NCBI GenBank assembly: GCA_013396655.1
Contig: WBMV01004887.1
Span: forward strand, 873,978 to 937,977
Length of the DNA: 64,000 nt
Direction: 5' to 3'
Source of the DNA: Campylorhamphus procurvoides
Lineage: Eukaryota > Chordata > Aves > Passeriformes > Dendrocolaptidae
Below the pieces are notes generated by a model. The model was not told the DNA's origin. It worked only from the letters and a program-made list of their open reading frames with translations, and did no database searches. This document shows, in pieces, positions 44,801 through 53,800 of this stretch. The position numbers were made by a program, and so were the translations under genes. Each line of letters begins with the position of its first letter. The stretch's first letter is position 1.

Positions 44801-47800
44801 GGGTAGAAGAATGCTGTGATGCTTCAGTAATGCTCAGCAATCCTGTGGCTTGAGTAGAAGTTTCTTGTTTTGGGATGACGGGCTATAGCACATTTTTTAA
44901 GTTTTCTAGTTTCACTGCCAGAATTTTGTGTTTCTGCTAGAAAAATATCTAGGAAAAATACATATGTATTTGAATACACACATAATTTCATATATAAAAC
45001 ATCAATTTAAACAGAGTTGTGTTGTGGAAGTTGCACAGAATAGTCAGTGGTGCTGTTCGGCAAATAGTGGATGCTGGACTTTCCTCTTTTCTGGAACATG
45101 CATTCCAGGAAGACATTACTAACTGCAAACCCTCTGCTGTGTATCCCCTCAAGCACAGAAAAGTAAAGGTCCAGGTGCATCACTTGGGTAAACAAGTAGC
45201 ACAGACCTTGCATCAGAAAGCCTAGGAATCTGTGTGACAGATAAAATTGCAGGAAACCTAGAAAAAGTAGTTTGAGCCTTTTACGTGGGAACCCCTTAGT
45301 GTCTTAACTCTGGCAAGAAAATGTTTTCTGACAATCTAACAGAGTTAAAGAATTAGTGATCTCAGAAACATCTGCACATCCACAAATTTTCACACTCTAC
45401 ACTGCTTTCTCTATGGGTGTATTTGCACTACATTTCTGTCAGCCTGGTTGTTAACTACTGGCTTCTTGAACTGCAGTTACTGTTCGTAATGCCAGAAACT
45501 CCCAAAATTTAATCTTTTACGAGACTTCTCTCATAGACTCGTTGTTGCTGAACTTGTTTCTTTAGTCATCAGTCCCCTGTGTAACAATAAGAAACATAGC
45601 ACTGCTTGGAGTGTTACAAGAGATGTGAGGATCACCTCTGCCGTGTTTCCGAGCTTTATCAGGATTCTTGGTACCAGAAAGCTGTTAACAGAAGTGAGAA
45701 GCTGGATAGCTACTCTTGGCCCCTCATTGATGATACAGAGCTTCCTTAGTGATACGTCTGTAGTCCCACTGTCAGTGATAGCAAAATTTTTTGTTGCTGA
45801 CTGCCTCATGATTGTGAGAGGATAAGTGAAGTTCACAAATCCTGAATATAAACTGTCACTGAGATCATCAGTACTGTCCCTAATTTCATGTGTAAATGAG
45901 TAGCCCAAGACTATGGTTGCAGGTGTCACGTAACAGATCCTGGGGTTTGGCGTGTGGCACATATACAATAATTGCTGTATTGCCATCCCCCTCTTAGAAG
46001 GTCCATAGACTGGGACAAGTTACTGTTCCATAACCATCAGCCAGTTGAGCTGTCTCATAGTCTGTCTCCCTTATGGACTTCCTTGCCAAAGAAACCTTAG
46101 CTGGAACTGTGATCTACCTTATGAACACCCCTGATGAAGAATGAAGACCTAAAATGACTACGCGCTAGGTCCTTCTTGACAGCCTTGTAGGTGAGGCCCA
46201 CTTGCAGTTTCTGGCATGGAGATAAGAGTTTTGTCTCCCAGTGTCAGAAGATAAGTTCTTGACAAAAATGAGTCTCCAAGAGAAAACCTCTTGAAGTAGG
46301 TGCATTTTTCCTTTGACTGAATACAGTGGTCACTCAGCATTCACCCTGACTGCACCTTTCGCGTTTTCCTCCTAAATGCCACCTGCTGCAGAAATTCTGC
46401 CATTCAAGAGAACAATATTGTTCAGCACAAAGATAGATGAAGTGGTGCCCAATCAAACTGATATCACAGCTGGAGGTGAGAGCAAGTTTTGCTGCATTGG
46501 TGAGCACTCTGTCTTTTGGTTATGTTGCACAGACTTGCATACATAGGTAATACGAGACTGTAACTTCCCCGTTCAAGATCAGTTCAGCCATATACTCCAG
46601 GCAAACTGACCTGGATGCATCTGTCATGGTTTTCACAAAAATCTTAATGGTTGAAGTTTTTGAGAGGGCCTTTCAAATACCAGTGGAGAAATGCATTTCA
46701 TGTGTTCTTTACTGTTTGGAAATAAAACAGCATGTCTGTAGACAGAGTTGGTGAATGTGCATGAGAATAACTATCAGCCCAAAGAATAGTCTGGAAATCT
46801 GTCAGTATGCTGAAATTCAAGGAAAACTTTTCTTCAGGATTATATTGATGAGTGTGTTCATAAACAATAATATGCCTGATCCTCGGAGCCTTGTTTGTAT
46901 ATTTATTAACCTTTTGATTAGAGCTTATTATGCACTTCATTTTCAGTCTCACCAATTCCCCAAAATCCTCACAAATACAAGACTTGGACTTATTTATTTA
47001 CTGTTTCTTTGTCTCAGAACAGAGAAGATATATTGACTAGACCCAAGAGCTACATTGCTTCTTTCTTAAGCACATAGTGGTGCTGTTTGTCAAGGGATTG
47101 CAGTATTTCAGCAGTAGCTGAGGAGATTCTTTGATGCAATGCTGATGGCTCATAACATTAGAATTGTTGATACCTGGTCTCCTGGATTATTTTGCTGGGT
47201 TACTAAGGATTGGGAGATGTAACTGATGTTTACAAAATTGTGAAGGCAGTGAACAAGATAAATGCAGAATTGTAATTCTGTGAATCCTGCAGTACTAAGA
47301 TCATGGTGCAAATGCTGGCCTTTAGAGGATATAAATTTTTAATAGCTGAGGGATTTTTTTCCATCAGGAGTGGTGAACTTCTTGATTGTGTTGCTTTTGG
47401 AGCTTCTTGAGACAGATGGTACTAGCCAGTTGAAACAGTGATTGGGTAAAGCAATGAATAAACAGTTACAGAAGCTGGTGATAGGAGATTAGTGGTAGGT
47501 GATATAGTTCTGCTGCCCTAGATAGGAGGACCGTGAATGCTGGGAGAATGTGAGGGCAGTAGTCTACAGTTGGTGGCCAGATTTGTGTTTTGTCCCTAAA
47601 TGGTATCTCTCCTACTACTGGTAGCAAAATACTGGACTAGATGGACCACAGTTCTGACCCAGTGGGGCATTTCTTAAGTCTTCTCTGAGATTCTCCTGCC
47701 AGTGCATTATCACAGCCTATTACTGCCCTTGCTGTGTCAATTGTTTGAACCAGTAGTATCACATTTTCTTCTGTATTTGTCTGTGAAAGTCATAGTCATC

Positions 47801-50800
47801 ACTATACTTCTTGGTTAAAAAGGTGACTGAAATGAACCTTTCCATGCCAGAGGCATCCTACATGGTTTCATTTTAGAGAACACATCCTGGATCCCACTTT
47901 AAATGAGGGACTTTTAATCTGCAAGGGATGAGTCTGCCACCTTGGCACTCTTCTTGCACTTGCCCAAATTCTCATATAGTGTATAAAGCCTCAGGTGTAC
48001 TTTCTTATCACTGTTTCAGAGTTGACCACAGCACTTCATTCACTGAAGAAACCAAATCGCTTTTCTTTCTTACCGTTAACTGGAGTTTCTGTATGTTCAT
48101 ATTTAATGTAATTGATGCTCTTGTCTTAAAATTCTGGCATGAATAGTTGGAACTAAAGCATGATGAGTATATCCCATCTCATTGTGAAGCATGAGGAATG
48201 TCAGTGAGTTTATACTTTGCTTTTACCACAAGGCATTTCACCTTAGCATTACCTCAGTGTTGATAGGTAATGTATAAGGTGTGTGTATACCTACAGTGTG
48301 AAGTGTCAGATGTGTTAACAAACTCTTAAGGTAGGTAGCCTTTCCTTGGGAAAGGCTTCTGCACACACACACTCAGTATGTGTGCAGAATCTAATCTTAC
48401 AGTATATAATCTAATCTTATATATGATGTGATGCCTAAATTTCCTTTTTCAACCTCGTATGAATGTAGTAAAGCAGTATTAGTTAAAGGGATACTGGATG
48501 CACTTGCACCACTTTATTTTTTTGTAGACTTGTATTCAGACACTAGAGCTAGTGCTGTGGGAGGAAACGTAGTAGTCTTTTTCTTTTCCTGAGGGCCAGT
48601 GTGCAAGTATATTGTTTACCATCCTAAAATATCTTCAACAATTACTTCTGGTAAAGGACATTTCCCTCATTGCATCTAATTCCTTTTTCCCTCCTATCCC
48701 AGAGTTCCAACCAGGAGTGCCATGGAAAGGTATACAAAACATTGACCCTGAATCTGACCCTTATGTGACCCCTGGAAGTGTGCTGGGGGGGACAGCCGCA
48801 TCTCCCATTGTAGATACTGACCACCAACTTCTGCGGGACAACACCACAGGTAAAACAGTGAACAGCTTGGTATGTGATTATGTAAGTCGCTCTGATACTC
48901 GAGGTTATTCTGATGCTTGGTTGTGACAGGCAACGGTCCACTGCACTTGACTAAGAAGGAAGCTGTCTGCCTTTGTGCCATGGCTGCACGTCATGTGAAA
49001 GCTTGGCACTGGTACAGTCATGGCTCTCTTAAGGTTAAATGGTATTACCAAAATATCCTTGAAATTCGCCTACTCTCTCCTTTTCTCTTTGATAGGGTCT
49101 AATTCTTCCCTCAACACCTCGCTGCCTTCACCTGGTGCCTGGCCCTACAGTGCCTCTGACAATTCCTTCACCAACGTTCATAGCACTTCAGGTATGGAGT
49201 CTCCTAAACGTACCCAGACAAAGCATTTTCCATTTATTCACTAGTTCATTACTGTTCCACTTGGAATATTTAGTCCATTGCGCATAACAGTGACTTGGGA
49301 AGACAGGCACCATAACTCCAAATATATATATGCCCCTTCTTTCTTCTTCCCCCAGCTTTATGTGCTGAGCATGTCTCCATGTGGTATGGAATGTCCCTTG
49401 AGACAACTGAGGTCAGCTGTCTCAGCTGTGTACCCTCCCAACTTGTGCACCCCCATTCCTCCTGTTAGTGGGGGGATGTGAGAAACAGAAAAGGCCTTGG
49501 CAATATGTGACCACTGCACACACAGTGTGTGTATTATCATCTGTCTTACCAACACTGTTTCCTGAACAAATCCAAAGCACAGCCCCATACCAGCTAATAC
49601 GAAGAAAATTGACTCTACCCCAGCTAAAACCAGCACATTGTGCAAGTTAAAATACAGGGCAACAGTAAGCAGCAGATGCAAAAAGAAAAACAAAACAGCA
49701 TGTGTACAATCTGTTGACATGTTAGGGGGCTGCAGGACAGTCATGATTTTTAAAATATACCTGCTTCTGTATGTATGAGTAAAGGTGAATATAATTTTAT
49801 TCATTTTAACTTAGAAAATGTGAGTACTGTGAAAGGAACGTTTTTTGCCGTGCCTTTTATAGCACTCATTGTTCCCTGAAACCCGGAGAGTGAGGACTTT
49901 TAGTCCTCTGGCTTTTAATGGTTGATCTGTAAACAGTAACTTAAATATCTGTCTCAGATTTTTGGCGAGAAGGTCTCCAAATCTTTCCTGTGAGAAATGT
50001 TTCCTGCATGCACTTCTGAGTAAAATACAGATAAACTATTTGGATTTTGAACTTCTTAAAAATGTCAGTTTTGTCTTGAAGATGACAGTCCTAACTACTT
50101 AAAAGTGAAGAATTGGTTGAAAATAGCAGAGGTGACAAACAGCTGAGCACTACATGTGGTCCAAACTTTGTTTTTTTCATCTTACTGAATAAAATCTGTG
50201 TTAAGATGTTACCTCAACATCTTCATAGAATGTGTTGAAAATACTCTTTAGTCCTCAAGAAAAACTGTGTTCTTGCTGCTGGTTTGTGTGCAGACTTTGA
50301 TATGAAGCAGTATTTGTGTATGCAGCATTCCAGTGACATAAGAGATGTCTCTTTCAGACCTTGGGCAAAGGAGTGGCATGTGTCAGCTTCTTACCTTTGC
50401 TCTACTTTTTATCTAGCACATAAGAAAGACCAAGAGATAAAAAAAAACTACTGAAGTTATTGGTAAACTGAGGAAACTAGACCACTGCCACATACCATCT
50501 TCTGGTTCTCTTGTTAAACTACACAGGAAAGCAGGTGATCTGAACTGGGGATTTAGAAGCCAACTATCTCTAGAACAGAGTCCAGTGAAAGCAGATTTTT
50601 AAGTACTTTCATATACTTTTATGGGTTAGTGCTTGAAACCTCCTTGCTGTTGACTGTTAGTGTCATGGAAATACAGTGATTCGGCTGTAAGTTGAAACAC
50701 TTATATTTCTGAAAGCTATATGGTCTTGTTTCCAAAATATTTTGTGCATCTGGATTTTTATGCTTTGTTTCAAATAAGTAATTTACCACCTTTTATTAGT

Positions 50801-53800
50801 GAATAGAGTTAAATACATATTTTGTCACACACGTGAATTATGATTAAGGTAATTCATAAGATAATTACTGACGTGACTCTTTTCCCTAAGATAGTTTGTG
50901 TTCACTGGTTCTCACTGCAGAACAAGTTAAAAAAAAAAAACTATTCAAGGAACCTTGCAATATCCCTTAGTGAAAGAAGATGTGGGAGAATTTGCAGTCT
51001 GTTTTCTTAAGGAAAACTGGTTTAGGAAGAGCTCTCAAATATTCATGATGAATACTGATATTATGAGGACTGTTTTAATTTTCTCCTTTATTGAACTTTA
51101 TATAAAGGGTTCTTGAAATGTGTTAGGGATATCCACTAATCTTTTTCTAACAGCCATCTGGTAGTGCTTTCTCGTTAAAAAAATGTGTTTTCAAGGTTGT
51201 GTAAAAGTCTTGCTGTCACACAGCTAAATGACCACCTTTTATGCATTACTGATGTGTCGTAATTGTGTGAAATTTGTGATTCATGAGCAAGCTTTGATCT
51301 TCAGGGCAAAATGGCATCTTTGCAAGATAGTATTAGCTTAGTAGGCCAAGAATGATAAATACTCATTTCGGTTCTCCTCAGGTTTTTTACCTGAAGAAGG
51401 TTCAGTTTCATTAAAGGTCAGTAATGCCCAAACTTGTAAGAAATTCTGACATTCTCAGATGAAATGTAGTGTGGATATAAAAGTTCCTCGTCTTTTTACT
51501 AATGATGGAACATGCTGCAATCATCTACATTATCATAAATGGTCTAGGTATTATTTCTTTTTGTCAGGGTATATAAAATAATCAAAGATTGACTTACATG
51601 TAGTTTGGGGGTTTTCAGCATGGTAAATTAACTGTTGTATGGTCCTGTGCTTCGTGCTTGTCTCCAGTATAAATGTGGTCTAAAGGTTTACTGTGACAGG
51701 ACAGTTATTTAATCTCAGAAGTTTCTCTAATACAATTTCTTTAATCTTCTAGCAAAATTCAGTGATTACAAATCAACATGGTCCCCAGATCCCATAGGAC
51801 ACAATCCCACTCATCTCTCCAACAAGATGTGGAAAAACCATATTTCCTCAAGGAACACTACAGGGCTGCCCCGCCCACCTCCTGGCCTGACCAACCCCAA
51901 ACCATCATCTCCATGGAACAGCACAGCATCCCGTTCGGTCAGGGGCTGGGGGGCACAGGACTCAAGGCTTGGCTCTGGTAAGAAGAATCAGCCGATATTG
52001 ATCAGACCTGAGGAGTGTATGCGTTAGCGGTTTACAGCACTAATGGTTTGGAGGAAAGAAAGTTGCAGTTGTCTGGTAAAAGGAAAAAAAATCTTGCTTG
52101 AATTGGAAATTTGCTGTCAGTAACTGAGGGGGGTGGGGGGGTGGAATTCCAGGTCCTGCTGCAGGGAATGAGTGAACAGGACTGAGAGCTTCCAAGAGAG
52201 AATACTGACTACGTGGGGCCGTTCAAGGCTAGATACTTGGTGTGGGTGGGAAACTCTTCAAAGTAGCTCTTGTAAAATGAATCTTGATGTGAAATGTGAG
52301 GAATGGGGTAGTTTTGTTTTCAGGACTGAAGATTAGGCTTTCATGTGTTAGCAGAGCTGATAATGCTGATTTTTTTTTTCCTGAGACTGGAAGACCTAAC
52401 AAAAGAAAGATGTTTTTTCTTTGTATCCAATCTGTCTTGATTGCTCTGTCTTATAATTTGCAGCATCTACTTGGAGTGATGGTGGCTCAGTTCGTCCTAG
52501 CTACTGGCTGGTTCTTCACAATCTCACTCCACAGGTATTTTCTGTGGTTGTTTCTGGGAAATTTTTCACTTTATCAAGGATTTCTGAATTCTTCAGTTGT
52601 TTCTCTTTGACTAAAATCTGGCAAAATCTAATTTGTCAGGTTATGTAATATGTTTCTACTAAACTGAGCTTCAGTCTGGTTTTTCTATTGTAATCTCTTC
52701 AGCTAGCTTTAGGATGTTCAGGTTTTGCGACGTGACTCTTAAAACATTACTTAAGAGTTACAAAATTATTTGAACAGAAAATTTTTTTCTTAGAAGTGAG
52801 GGTAAGTTGCATGACTATAACGTGGAATGGTTTATAGATGTTCTTTGGGATGTTGTCAGTAAGAAAGTTGGTGTAACTGCCAGTTTTCGCTTAAGTGTTT
52901 CCATAGTGAAACCACAGAATTTTTCCGGCACTCCTGCCAAAACCAGTCTGGTTATGTTATTTCTGCAAGTGTTCTCAGAGCTTGCTTTCTTTCAAAACAC
53001 ATTCTGTGGAGATCCTGGTTTCAGTATTCTCAATTAGTCCTGTATTTAAGGGCTGGGAAAAACCTATATGATTATCAGGAGAGCCCTGAGCTCTAGACAG
53101 ATTCTCCTGTTTAGCAGGATGATTTACTGTGCTTTTACAGTCCAAAAAACATAGACGTGAAAGGAGGAACTAAAGTCTCCCTTGGATCACCCAAAATGGC
53201 TGTGTTCCTTTCATAGAAAAGACTGTTTTCCGTGATGTGAGGAAAAGGCACAGTTCTAAATCTGGGAGATAGTTTAATACTGCCTTAGGAATTATGGAAT
53301 GGAAGAAGAATATTTTGGATGCATTTAGGTTAGTAGGAAAGAGACAGAAACAGATCATAATTGCCTCTTTCATAACAGATTCACTATTCCTTGTGGGTCA
53401 ATATACCAGGGAGAAGGAAGTGTAAAGGTTAAGGTGGATTCATAGACTTGTGCAGTGGTTAGGTTTGGAAGGAACAATACCTTCATTTCAAGGTTCTCTG
53501 TTTTAACTTTGACCATATATGTACCACACACAACTTTCTTTTCCCTCATTTGAAGTTGTATGATATAATGGGGGGGGAAAGAGAGAAGAAAGTAGCACTT
53601 CCTTTAGTATTTGCACATACAGATCCCATTCTTGTGTGCGTGTTCCTGTGGCACACCAGGAATGGAATCTCTCTGTACAGAACACCTGGGAGAACAGCTA
53701 TTACTGGAGGTAAGTGACAAGCTGTTACTGCTGCAGGCAGAATGTAGGCAATAACTGCTGTGAAAATATTAGTTCAGGATGAAGGAACATTGATATTCCT

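Larger units (their letters stand above)
44187..48702 (+). other. Intron 16 of the window
   Basis: A 4.5-kb GT-AG intron (GTATTA...CTATCCCAG). It contains an ancient CR1-like fragment (about 47440-47685) and a 151-codon antisense open frame (45531-45986) that I do not recognise. The rest shows nothing identifiable. Confidence 0.82.
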
